DNA from: Myxococcales bacterium
GTDB taxonomy: Bacteria; Myxococcota_A; Polyangia; JAAYKL01
Reading direction: 5' to 3'
Assembly (NCBI GenBank): GCA_012522445.1
Contig: JAAYKL010000042.1
Span: 1-36,183, forward strand
Length of the DNA stretch: 36,183 nt
The translations under genes were made by a program, and so were the position numbers. Shown piece after piece: positions 1 through 7,181 of this stretch; the first letter of the stretch is position 1, and every line of letters starts with the position of its first letter. The notes beneath the pieces are model-generated. The model did no database searches. It saw only the letters and a program-made list of their open reading frames with translations, and had not been told where the DNA came from.

Positions 1-62
1 ACCAGCCGCACCGCGTCAGCCTTCTGCTCTTTCGTAAATGTTCTTCTGTTTCGTTTGGACAT
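1..62 (-). CDS. IS3-family transposase OrfA, N-terminal fragment (cut by window edge)
   Basis: Reading leftward from the ATG at 60-62 gives MSKRNRRTFTKEQKADAVRL, the characteristic start of the small helix-turn-helix OrfA subunit of IS3-family transposases, which binds the element ends before OrfB, the DDE integrase made by frameshifting, cuts them. A purine-rich GGAGGAGG lies a few bases upstream. Only about 20 residues are inside the window, so whether the element is intact is unknown. The assignment rests on recognising the N-terminal signature and on the IS-like end next to it. Confidence 0.65.
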   Translation of the reverse strand, partial: MSKRNRRTFTKEQKADAVRL

Positions 63-125
63 CACTGCCTCCTCCGGGGGATTATCCCCATTAAGTCAGA
101 TGTCCACAAATTCAGGGCAAGACCA
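1..125 (-). mobile_element. Edge of an IS3-like insertion sequence
   Basis: The first 62 bases encode the start of an IS3-type OrfA on the minus strand. The segment running outward from it (about 63-125) looks like the leader and terminal repeat of that element: on the minus strand it begins TGGTCTTGCCCTGAATTTG and continues with GTGGACATC, the kind of TG-initiated end carrying a GTGGACA core known from IS3-family elements. The plus strand ends in CA at 124-125, which I take as the element boundary. A short palindrome (GGGGATTATCCCC, 77-89) sits just upstream of the orfA ribosome binding site. The rest of the element lies outside the window, so the other terminal repeat and the target duplication cannot be checked. 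Confidence 0.6.
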
Positions 126-212
126 CCCTAGCCAGAGTAAATCAAGATTTTCTTTGCACATACGCCCACATGGGAATGCCAATGTCCTCCTCGCGCAAGG
201 GCGCGTTTGGTG

Positions 213-241
213 TTGCAGAACGCACCGGTGTCGCGAATAAT
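213..241 (+). promoter_or_regulatory. Candidate sigma-70-type promoter for the OmpA-family lipoprotein
   Basis: TTGCAG (213-218) and AATAAT (236-241) are separated by 17 bases, a standard -35/-10 spacing, and lie about 70 bases before the start codon at 315. It is the best match in the gap between the insertion sequence and the gene, but it is a prediction from two hexamers only. Confidence 0.35.
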
Positions 242-314
242 CGCCACTTCGCACACAACTTTTGTCCGCGGACAACGCAACGCCCCGCGGGCAACACACA
301 AGGAGGAGAATGTT

Positions 315-1187
315 ATGAACCGACAATTGTGGACACTGTTGTTCGTCGCGCTGCTGGCGTCGTCCTGCGTAAAGAAGAGCGTCTTTGAGGCGAGCCAGGC
401 CAAACTCCACGACACCGAAGGCCAACTGGCGGGCGCCGTGGCATCCGGCGAGGCCCTCAAGCGAGAGCTGGCCAATGCCCAGGCCGACAGCCAGCAATTG
501 GGCAAGGAGATCGAGGCCCTCAAGGCCACCATCGAGAGCCTGGAGAACCTCTTGGCCGACGAGAAGACCCAGCGCCAAAAACTCAGCGATGATTTGGCCG
601 CCACCATCGCCGACCGATCCAAGCTCAAAGAAAACACCGAGAAGCTCAAGCTGGCCCTGGCCGAGCTCGAGAAGCGCAAGGCCGAAGCCGACGCCCGCGT
701 CAAAGAGTTCCGAGACATGCTGGACCGCTTCAAGCCCCTCATCGACGCCGGAAAACTCAAAGTGCAAATCAAGGACGGCCGCATGGTGCTCGTGCTGCCC
801 ACCGACATCCTCTTCGCCTCGGGCTCGGCCAAAATCTCCGAGCAGGGCCAGGAGGCCATCCTGGAAGTCGGCAGCGTCTTGGCCACCATCAAAGAGCGCA
901 ACTTCCAGGTCTGCGGCCACACCGACAATGTCCCCATCACCAGCAAAAAAACTTACACCGACAACTGGGAGCTCGCCGCGGCGCGCGCCCAGGGCGTCAT
1001 GCGCACGCTGATGGAGGCCGGCATGGCGGGCACCACCTTGAGCGCGGCCAGCTACGGCGAGTTCTTGCCCGTGGCCACCAACGACACCCCCGAGGGGCGC
1101 AAGTCCAACCGGCGCATCGACATCGTCGTCGTGCCCGACTTGTCGAACCTGCCCGGCTTTTCCGAACTCAACGCCCTCGAAAAATAA
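315..1187 (+). CDS. OmpA-family peptidoglycan-binding lipoprotein with coiled coil
   Basis: The protein has 290 residues. The ATG at 315 is chosen over an upstream in-frame GTG because a strong AAGGAGGAG lies at 300-308 and the protein then begins with a lipoprotein signal peptide (hydrophobic residues 5-17, ASSC with the lipidated cysteine at 18). Residues 25-145 are a Lys/Glu/Ala/Leu-rich heptad-like region, a likely long coiled coil. The C-terminal third is an OmpA/MotB-like domain with the family motifs GHTDN, NWELAAARA and NRRIDIVV, which in this family holds the diaminopimelate of peptidoglycan. The expected role is a lipid-anchored spacer tying a membrane to the cell wall. The gene stands alone next to the insertion-sequence edge, and no clear intrinsic terminator follows. 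MotB- or TolR-type partners are not nearby, so a motor role is not supported. Confidence 0.88.
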   Translation: MNRQLWTLLFVALLASSCVKKSVFEASQAKLHDTEGQLAGAVASGEALKRELANAQADSQQLGKEIEALKATIESLENLLADEKTQRQKLSDDLAATIADRSKLKENTEKLKLALAELEKRKAEADARVKEFRDMLDRFKPLIDAGKLKVQIKDGRMVLVLPTDILFASGSAKISEQGQEAILEVGSVLATIKERNFQVCGHTDNVPITSKKTYTDNWELAAARAQGVMRTLMEAGMAGTTLSAASYGEFLPVATNDTPEGRKSNRRIDIVVVPDLSNLPGFSELNALEK

Positions 1188-1375
1188 AACCGCATCTCCC
1201 CCCAAAAAAACACCCCAACACCGCCGCTGAGACGCTGGGGCCCCTTGGGCAAAAACCACGTCGGGACATCGCATTTTTTTATGTGCTCCCCGCTCTTTTC
1301 ATAGGCAATCCCGCCACAAAGTTATGCTAGCGTTGCACCGGCCATTTTTGGGCCATATCCAAAGGAGCCCCTATT

Positions 1376-4078
1376 ATGAATACTTCCAAAGCCCTGCGCC
1401 TACTGTTGCCGGTGTTGCTCGCCGGGATGTGCTGCGCTCTTGCGGCATGCGATGACAGTGGCACACCCCAAAGCACAGCGGATTCAGAGCTGCCCAACAC
1501 GGACGCCACTCCCGCGCCAGACTCCGACACAGCGCCAACGCCCAGCTCCGATCCCGCAACAGGAACGGATGCGAACATCGGAGAGGACACCGAAACCGGA
1601 GGGGACACCGAAACCGGAGAGGACACCGAAACCGGAGAGGACACCGAAACCGGAGAGGACTCCGAAACCGGAGAGGACACCGAAACCGGAGGGGACACCG
1701 AAATCATTCCCGTCGCCTTCACGGCCACCACAGGGGCAGACGCCGTTGTCTTCCACGACCGCTCGGCGGACACCTTCACCACGACCCGGCACCAACCCGC
1801 TGTGCATGCCCACTACACGCTGGACCTGCGTTGGGTAGAGCTGGCAGCGCATGACACCCTGCGCGTGGGCGATTTTCTGTTTGCCAGCGACACGGCGTTG
1901 GCGGGCGCGGCCCTGGCCACGGCGCTGGACCATGCGCTCAACGATCCCGCCGCCGAAAATGTCCCGCCGGGCTGGACTTTTGCCGCCGCCGACAGCACCC
2001 TGTCGCTCACCGCCACCGACGCTGGCCCCCAGGACGCACCTGAAATCGCCTACGAACACGGCCTATTGACCGCCGTGCAAGCGGTGAACCTCGCCGACAT
2101 CCGCCTGGCCCCGGGCCAATCCCTCACCGTCCGCGACAGCGCCACACCAGGCGACCCGCCCACCGCGCTGTACACCAACGACACGGGAGACGACCTAAAC
2201 GGCGCCGCCCTGGCCACGGCCATCGCCGCCAACACCCCGTCCATCGCCTGGACGCTACACGCAGAGGGCAGCCGCCTGTACTTCACCAGCCTGGCGCCGG
2301 GCGCAGAACAACCCTTGCTGGCAGTCGCCCGTCCCTACGACGGCGGCACGGTGGCGCTGGATGCCGAGTGCGAGACCCGCTACAGCTACGATGGGGAGAC
2401 CACCGCCATCATCGCGCAGCTCACCCCTGGCAGCGGCGGTGACACCATCTGGCAGGCCGCCCTAACCGAAACCGACGACGATTATAAGTATGCGCAAACC
2501 CTGTACCTCTCGGGGCTCTCCCTGGCGCCGGGCCACACCCTGCGCATCACCGCCCAGAAGGAGACCGGCAACGTCCTGCGCTACACCAATGTCCGCAACG
2601 ACACGCTGATGAGCTACGACCTGCTGGATGCGCTCTATTACGATGCGGACGTCGGCAGCCACACCTGGGACCGCTTTGACGCGACCAGCATTGACACCTT
2701 CGAGGAGACATTGACCTTCCGCTCCTCCAGCAGCAATGCCTCCCCGCTCACGGCGCACATCCACGCCCCCGGCGCGCTCGCCGTGTACACCATCGACTTC
2801 TCCGACACGACCGTGCTGCCCAACGACGGTATCCTCATCGACGATACGAGCATTGGCGTGGGCGTTGTCACCAGCGGGGCGGCTCTGGCCAACATCGCAT
2901 TTGCGAGCATGACAAGCAGCAGCATGTGGACGCCCGATTACGAGACGGGCTCCGCGTTGGTCACGCTCACCGCCAAGCTCCCCGGTCCTGCCACGCCAAC
3001 CCTGTCGCATGTCGACATGGGTCGCGAAGCCCAACTGCATTTCTCCGGCGTAACACTGGCGGCGGGGGAGACCATCCACATCGGCAACTACCGCTACACC
3101 GCTGCCACCGACCTCAACGGGACGGCCCTGGCCGAGGCCCTGTACGCAGACCTAGTCGGTAGGGGTGTCTACGCCTTTTCCGACGCCATCGACTGGACGG
3201 TCCGCCACCGGGACGGCTCTCCCGCCCTGTTCTTGGTGACCGACAACAACCGGACCATCTCCGTCACCAGCCCCATCCGGCGGTACACGGACATCATCGA
3301 GGAGACGGTGGTTGGGCTCGTCTCGCAGGCCGGGTCCGGCGGCTACAACCCCCGCCTCGCCACGGACTTCAGCCTGCCCATCTCCTTCGGCAACAAAGTC
3401 CTGTTGCCGGGCGCGAGCCTGCGCATCGGGGACTACGCCTTTGCCAACACCACCGGCGACACCCTCGAAGGCCTGGCGCTGGCCGAAGCGGTACGAGATG
3501 ATCTGCTGCTGCCCGAGAACGCCCTCGCCATCGACGGCGTAACGGCATGGCGGCCCGAGACCTATTCCCAGGGCGCGATTGGCTGGCTGCGCATCGCCAC
3601 CGACGGCATCTCCGTCAGCTACTCCCGGCCCGCTGGCGAGGACGCGCTCACCGTCTTCGAGGTCGTCCCAGGGAGCGGCGGGGGCACCACATTCCTCGGG
3701 CTTGTGACCGTGTCGCGCGGCGCTGTTTTGACCCCGCTCACCTCCGGACTCAACGCCCTGGACGTCATCACCGATTTCCAGATCGGCGAGGACCGCATCG
3801 CCATTCCCAACGCCGAAATCCATTATCTCGTGGTGGACGAGACGGCCCTAGCCAGCGCGCACTACCAAGGCTTCAGATACGTTTGCCACGAAGGCCTCAG
3901 CTATTCGGTGGGCGCCCACCAGGCCGGGCTCTTCGCCCTGGACGGCGACCATTACCTGTTGGTCAACGACGGTACGGCCAGCTTTGATCCAGACAAAGAC
4001 ATCGTCATCAAACTGGTGGACCTGAAAGGCTACCGGCACGACCTCCAGGTCCAGGACATCTTCGATCTGTCCCTGTAG
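1376..4078 (+). CDS. Large repetitive lipoprotein with C-terminal bluetail-like domain
   Basis: The protein has 900 residues. AAAGGAG at 1361-1367 precedes the ATG. A signal peptide ends in the lipobox LAAC (Cys25), followed by Asp at +2. Residues about 27-110 are a Thr/Asp/Glu/Pro-rich linker containing seven GEDTET-type hexapeptides. Then come about six diverged copies of a roughly 100-residue unit with the pattern LxPGxxLxI...Y...LxGxALAxAL...W (for example LLPGASLRIGDYAF and LAAGETIHIGNYRY). The last ~110 residues (from LNALDVITDFQIGEDRI to VIKLVDLKG) resemble the bluetail/serralysin-like C-terminal domain of calcium-binding secreted surface proteins. The likely role is a cell-surface or matrix protein. 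No secretion genes are adjacent. Combining a lipobox with a C-terminal domain usually linked to type I secretion is odd. The substrate or partner is unknown. Confidence 0.75.
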   Translation: MNTSKALRLLLPVLLAGMCCALAACDDSGTPQSTADSELPNTDATPAPDSDTAPTPSSDPATGTDANIGEDTETGGDTETGEDTETGEDTETGEDSETGEDTETGGDTEIIPVAFTATTGADAVVFHDRSADTFTTTRHQPAVHAHYTLDLRWVELAAHDTLRVGDFLFASDTALAGAALATALDHALNDPAAENVPPGWTFAAADSTLSLTATDAGPQDAPEIAYEHGLLTAVQAVNLADIRLAPGQSLTVRDSATPGDPPTALYTNDTGDDLNGAALATAIAANTPSIAWTLHAEGSRLYFTSLAPGAEQPLLAVARPYDGGTVALDAECETRYSYDGETTAIIAQLTPGSGGDTIWQAALTETDDDYKYAQTLYLSGLSLAPGHTLRITAQKETGNVLRYTNVRNDTLMSYDLLDALYYDADVGSHTWDRFDATSIDTFEETLTFRSSSSNASPLTAHIHAPGALAVYTIDFSDTTVLPNDGILIDDTSIGVGVVTSGAALANIAFASMTSSSMWTPDYETGSALVTLTAKLPGPATPTLSHVDMGREAQLHFSGVTLAAGETIHIGNYRYTAATDLNGTALAEALYADLVGRGVYAFSDAIDWTVRHRDGSPALFLVTDNNRTISVTSPIRRYTDIIEETVVGLVSQAGSGGYNPRLATDFSLPISFGNKVLLPGASLRIGDYAFANTTGDTLEGLALAEAVRDDLLLPENALAIDGVTAWRPETYSQGAIGWLRIATDGISVSYSRPAGEDALTVFEVVPGSGGGTTFLGLVTVSRGAVLTPLTSGLNALDVITDFQIGEDRIAIPNAEIHYLVVDETALASAHYQGFRYVCHEGLSYSVGAHQAGLFALDGDHYLLVNDGTASFDPDKDIVIKLVDLKGYRHDLQVQDIFDLSL
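1580..1705 (+). repeat. Seven 18-bp in-frame tandem repeats
   Basis: Seven head-to-tail copies of an 18-bp unit (consensus ggagaggacaccgaaacc) encode the hexapeptide GEDTET in the linker of the large lipoprotein. The copies differ at only one or two positions, such as ggag/gggg and cacc/ctcc, so the array is recent or kept uniform. Because the unit is a multiple of three, slippage would change linker length without shifting the frame. Confidence 0.95.
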
Positions 4079-4160
4079 CGGCCGCGCGGACCGCGCGCAA
4101 CAAGCGCCACCGACGCGCCATTTCGGCCCAGCGCCGCCAGGCGTCAACAATCGCCAGCCG

Positions 4161-5600
4161 TCAATAATCGGAAAAGGTCGGGGGTTCGCTGCCGCCCTCG
4201 GGAATGGGCTCGTCGTGCACCAGGTTGTCGAAGCGCGTGTACATCTCGGTGAAGGAGAGGAAGCAGGTGCCGGTGGGGCCGGAGCGCTGCTTGCGCACGA
4301 TGATTTCGGCCTCGTTGCCCTTGGGATAGTCGGGCTTGTACACCTTCTCGCGGTACACGAACAAAATCATGTCGGCGTCCTGCTCGATGGCGCCGGACTC
4401 GCGCAGGTCGGAGAGAATGGGCCGTTTGTCTTGCCGGGCTTCCAGGCCGCGGTTGAGCTGCGACAGCGCCACCACGGGCACCTCCAGCTCCTTGGCCAGC
4501 AGCTTCAAGGAGCGCGAGATTTCGGCGATCTCCTGTTCGCGGTTGCTGGAAGCGCGCCGCGAGCTGCCCTGCATGAGCTGCAAGTAGTCGATGACGATGA
4601 GGCCGAGGTCTTTCTTTTCGGCCTTTAACCGGCGCGATTTGGCGCGGATCTCCACCGGTGTCATGGGCGTGGAGTCGTCGAGATAAATGGGTACGTTGTA
4701 CAAAAAGCCCATGGTATCGGTAATTTTGCGCCAGTCCTCGGGGCTCAACAGATGGGGTTGGCGCATTTTCGAGGCGTCGATGTGCCCCTCCGAAGACAGC
4801 AGGCGGCGCACCAGTTGCTCCTTGGACATCTCGAGAGAGAACACCAGCACGGGCTTTTCGCCGCGCACCGCCGCGTTGAACGCCAGGTTCATCGCGAAAG
4901 AGGTTTTGCCCATGGCCGGACGCCCCGCCACGATGATCAGGTCGGAGGGCTGCAAGCCCGCGGTGATCTTGTCGAGCTGCCGAAAGCCCGTGGTCAGCCC
5001 GGTGAGGGTATCGGGGCGCTTCGCGGCGGCCTCGAGGTTTCTCATCGCCGTATGCAGCGGTGTGCCGATGTGCACATAGGACTCGCCGATGCGCTTCTGC
5101 GACGCCTCAAAGACCGTCTTCTCCGACTTGTCGAGGAACTCGTCCGCCGACGTCATATCGCCAAACCCGTCGGCCACGATTTGCTGCGCAGCGTAAATCA
5201 TGCGGCGCACCGAGCTCTTCTCCAAAATGATGGTGGCGTAGTGCTCGACATTGGCCACGGTGGCCACCTTGTGGGTCAGGTTTTCAATGGCCGCCACGCC
5301 GCCAATTTTTTCGAGGTCGCCGCGCTTGGTCAGTTCGGTGCCCAGCGTCACGTAATCGATTGGGGTTCCCTGAAGCGACAGGTCGTGGATGGCCGCGTAA
5401 ATGAGGCGGTGGCTCTCGAGGTAAAAGTCGTCGGCCGAGAGTTGGTCCTGGATGAGGGAGAGCGCCTGGTTGTTGAGCAAAATACTGCCGAGCACCGCGG
5501 CTTCGGCGTCCGCGCTGTACGGGGGAACGCGCCCCTGTCCACTGCCCGCACTCAGGCCCGCCGACGCGGGTGTCGGGGAGACGAGACCTCTCTTTGGCAT
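4161..5600 (-). CDS. dnaB: Replicative DNA helicase DnaB
   Basis: The protein has 479 residues, close to the family norm. The N-terminal DnaB domain (about 24-125) is followed by the RecA-like helicase domain. Walker A is GRPAMGKTS (226-234), Walker B is LIVIDYLQL (334-342), and the SQLNRGLE and SDLRESGAIEQDAD motifs follow, all typical of the hexameric 5'-3' helicase that unwinds DNA at the replication fork. No intein is present. AAGAGGT lies just upstream of the ATG. It is the last gene of the rpsF-rpsR-rplI-dnaB group, an arrangement common in bacteria, and is convergent with the large lipoprotein gene. A DUF721/DciA-like helicase-loader candidate is encoded at 13238-13738. Confidence 0.97.
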   Translation of the reverse strand: MPKRGLVSPTPASAGLSAGSGQGRVPPYSADAEAAVLGSILLNNQALSLIQDQLSADDFYLESHRLIYAAIHDLSLQGTPIDYVTLGTELTKRGDLEKIGGVAAIENLTHKVATVANVEHYATIILEKSSVRRMIYAAQQIVADGFGDMTSADEFLDKSEKTVFEASQKRIGESYVHIGTPLHTAMRNLEAAAKRPDTLTGLTTGFRQLDKITAGLQPSDLIIVAGRPAMGKTSFAMNLAFNAAVRGEKPVLVFSLEMSKEQLVRRLLSSEGHIDASKMRQPHLLSPEDWRKITDTMGFLYNVPIYLDDSTPMTPVEIRAKSRRLKAEKKDLGLIVIDYLQLMQGSSRRASSNREQEIAEISRSLKLLAKELEVPVVALSQLNRGLEARQDKRPILSDLRESGAIEQDADMILFVYREKVYKPDYPKGNEAEIIVRKQRSGPTGTCFLSFTEMYTRFDNLVHDEPIPEGGSEPPTFSDY

Positions 5601-5662
5601 GTCGTACCTCTTATGAAGTGTGGATGAAAAGAACCCTATTTAGGGCCGACGCGGGAGCCGTG

Positions 5663-6106
5663 TCAATCTTGGATGACCGTAACTTTTAGGGGGGCCGCCT
5701 CACCGCCGAACAACTTCACCTGGACGGTAAATTCGCCCAAGGTTTTGATGGGCTCGGCGATCTCAATGCGGCGGCGATCCAAGGTGACGCCTTCTTTGAG
5801 CAGCGCTTTTTCGATGTCGCGCGTGGTCACCGAGCCGAAGAGGCGCTCGTTTTCGCCAGAGGGCTTGGCGATGCGCAGGTTGAGCTCGGCCAGGCGGGTC
5901 TTCACCGCTTCCACCTCGGCGCGGGCGGCGTCGATTTGGCGTTGGATGAGGCGCTTTTTGTGCTGCATAAGCTTGACGTTGCGCGGGGTGGCGACATCAG
6001 CGATGCCCCGCGGAATGAGGAAGTTGCGCGCAAAGCCAGGCTTTACTTTGACCTCATCTCCACTCTCGCCGAGCTTGGGAACGTCTTCTTTTAATATCAA
6101 TTTCAT
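5663..6106 (-). CDS. rplI: 50S ribosomal protein bL9
   Basis: The 147-residue product starts MKLILKEDVPKLGESGDEV and contains the L9 N-terminal signature around residues 13-40 (VKPGFARNFLIPRG), followed by the long connecting helix and the C-terminal domain with FGSVT. Length matches the family. L9 binds 23S rRNA near the L1 stalk and reaches toward neighbouring ribosomes. AAGGAGG at 6114-6120 lies directly upstream of the start. The gene lies between rpsR and dnaB on the same strand. Confidence 0.97.
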   Translation of the reverse strand: MKLILKEDVPKLGESGDEVKVKPGFARNFLIPRGIADVATPRNVKLMQHKKRLIQRQIDAARAEVEAVKTRLAELNLRIAKPSGENERLFGSVTTRDIEKALLKEGVTLDRRRIEIAEPIKTLGEFTVQVKLFGGEAAPLKVTVIQD

Positions 6107-6125
6107 CGTCGTTCCTCCTTCGGGA

Positions 6126-6392
6126 CTACTTCGGTGATGTAAACGGCATCAGCGCGATGTTGCGCGCGCGTTTTACCGCCTGACAAACTTGCCGTTGGTG
6201 CTTGGCACAAGTCCCCGAAATGCGGCGGGGAACAATTTTGCCGCGTTCTGAAATGAAATAGCGCAGGGATTGCGCATCTTTGTAATCCAGTTTCAAGGTG
6301 GCATCCGCGCAAAAGCGGCACACCCGGCGACGTCGATTGCCACCGGAACCGTGCCCGCCACTGCGGCGTGGTCTGCTTTGTCTGTCTTCCAT
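6126..6392 (-). CDS. rpsR: 30S ribosomal protein bS18, zinc-ribbon form
   Basis: The product has 88 residues with a basic, glycine-rich N-terminus and the bS18 core ([33 protein letters not shown]). Cysteines 25 and 28 (CRFC) together with Cys62 and His65 (CAKH) make the metal-binding form of S18; many bacteria carry a version without these ligands. S18 pairs with S6 on the small-subunit platform. AGGAGAA precedes the ATG, and the start lies 9 bases after the rpsF stop codon. Confidence 0.96.
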   Translation of the reverse strand: MEDRQSRPRRSGGHGSGGNRRRRVCRFCADATLKLDYKDAQSLRYFISERGKIVPRRISGTCAKHQRQVCQAVKRARNIALMPFTSPK

Positions 6393-6401
6393 GGCGTTCT
6401 C

Positions 6402-6995
6402 CTATTCGTTGTCGCCGCCATCGGCGTCGCTGGCGTTGTCGGTTTCGGGTTTCGCGTCAGTTGCAGGCGCGGCTTCGGCTTTCGCTTCGGCTTCGGCTTC
6501 GGGTGCGGCTTCGGCTTCGGGTGCAGCTTCGGCTTTCGCTTCGGCTTCGGCTTCGGGTGCAGCTTCCGCTTCGGTCTCTGCGGCGTCGGCGTCGGCGTCA
6601 TCGGCGGTTTCGAGGGAATCGTCAAATTTGGCGACAAACGAAATGTCGCCCTCGCCAACGGGACGCACGCTGGGATCGACCCCTTCGTCCACCTTGACCG
6701 TCATGTATTTAATGACGGCGTCGATGACGCGGAGGTTGCGCTCCAGCTCGTGCACCAAGTCGGAATAGCCGAGGTAGTGCAGGTAGATGTAGATGCCCTT
6801 GGCGTTTTTTTGCACCGGGTACGCCAAGCGGCGGCGGCCCCAGTTTTCGGCCTTGAGCAGTTTCCCATCTAGGCGCTCCAGCACGTCCAGACAACGCGCT
6901 GCCACCGTGTCCACGACGTCGGTGCGGGAATCGGGATGCAAGATGAAAATGGTTTCGTACTCTCGCGCTCTGTGTTTTACAACGGGTTGAGTCAT
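6402..6995 (-). CDS. rpsF: 30S ribosomal protein bS6 with long acidic C-terminal tail
   Basis: The product has 197 residues. Residues 12-115 are the standard S6 fold (YETIFILHPD, GRRRLAYPVQK, GIYIYLHYLG, LRVIDAVIKYMTVK). From about 125 on there is an Ala/Glu/Asp-rich tail of roughly 70 residues with an exact 18-residue internal duplication (142-159 and 160-177). S6 normally ends soon after the fold, sometimes with a short Glu tail, so this extension is unusual in length. AGGAGGT at about 6999-7005 precedes the ATG. It is the first gene of the rpsF-rpsR-rplI-dnaB group, with a candidate promoter at 7076-7105. ssb, often placed between rpsF and rpsR, is absent. Confidence 0.96.
   Translation of the reverse strand: MTQPVVKHRAREYETIFILHPDSRTDVVDTVAARCLDVLERLDGKLLKAENWGRRRLAYPVQKNAKGIYIYLHYLGYSDLVHELERNLRVIDAVIKYMTVKVDEGVDPSVRPVGEGDISFVAKFDDSLETADDADADAAETEAEAAPEAEAEAKAEAAPEAEAAPEAEAEAKAEAAPATDAKPETDNASDADGGDNE
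6465..6572 (-). repeat. 54-bp tandem duplication in the rpsF tail
   Basis: Two adjacent copies of a 54-bp segment encode EAEAAPEAEAEAKAEAAP twice (S6 residues 142-177). The peptide copies are identical while the DNA copies differ at synonymous positions. The DNA is a cttcgg-rich low-complexity run and could vary in length by slippage without losing frame. Confidence 0.9.
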
Positions 6996-7075
6996 CAGAC
7001 CTCCTCATGGTTTCAAAGCCCCGAAACACCGTTCGGAGCAAGGAGTTGGGGGCGGCATCTCGCCGCAGAGCGGAC

Positions 7076-7105
7076 TCTCTACATGAAAACGGTTAAAAAC
7101 GTCAA
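7076..7105 (-). promoter_or_regulatory. Candidate promoter of the rpsF operon
   Basis: On the minus strand TTGACG (7105-7100) is followed, after 16 bases, by TGTAGA (7083-7078); TAGAGA at 18 bases is an alternative -10. This leaves a 5' leader of about 75 bases before rpsF that contains a CCGAA/TTCGG hairpin and CCG-containing segments. The -35 is near consensus and the -10 is weak. Confidence 0.4.
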
Positions 7106-7150
7106 GTGAAACCGATGTAATGACATCTATATATAGGGGCGTGTGGACAC

Positions 7151-7167
7151 AAAAGCGCTCGCGAGCG
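7151..7167 (-). terminator. Candidate terminator after the DUF4388 gene
   Basis: On the minus strand the perfect palindrome CGCTCGCGAGCG (7167-7156) is followed by cTTTT, about 15 bases past the stop codon at 7182. The stem is short with a CGCG loop and the T run is only four long, so termination would be modest. It separates the DUF4388 gene from the rpsF promoter. Confidence 0.4.
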
Positions 7168-7181
7168 GCGGAACACCCAAC

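Noticed and set aside
96..1274. Long minus-strand frame opposite the OmpA lipoprotein
   Set aside because: It is the antisense of a well-supported gene, Gly/Val/Leu-rich without domain features, a normal consequence of high GC codon use.
1188..1290. Terminator after the OmpA lipoprotein gene
   Set aside because: CCCCA and TGGGG can pair at a distance and a T run occurs near 1275, but they are too far apart to form an intrinsic terminator.
1580..1705. CRISPR-like regular repeats
   Set aside because: The units are 18 bp, directly abutting without spacers and in frame inside a lipoprotein gene; this is a coding tandem repeat.
4083..4097. GC-only hairpin (CGCGCGG/CCGCGCG) between the lipoprotein and dnaB 3' ends as a bidirectional terminator
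   Set aside because: The arms are separated by one base so the real stem is shorter, and there is no T run on either side. It may fold but I cannot call it a terminator.
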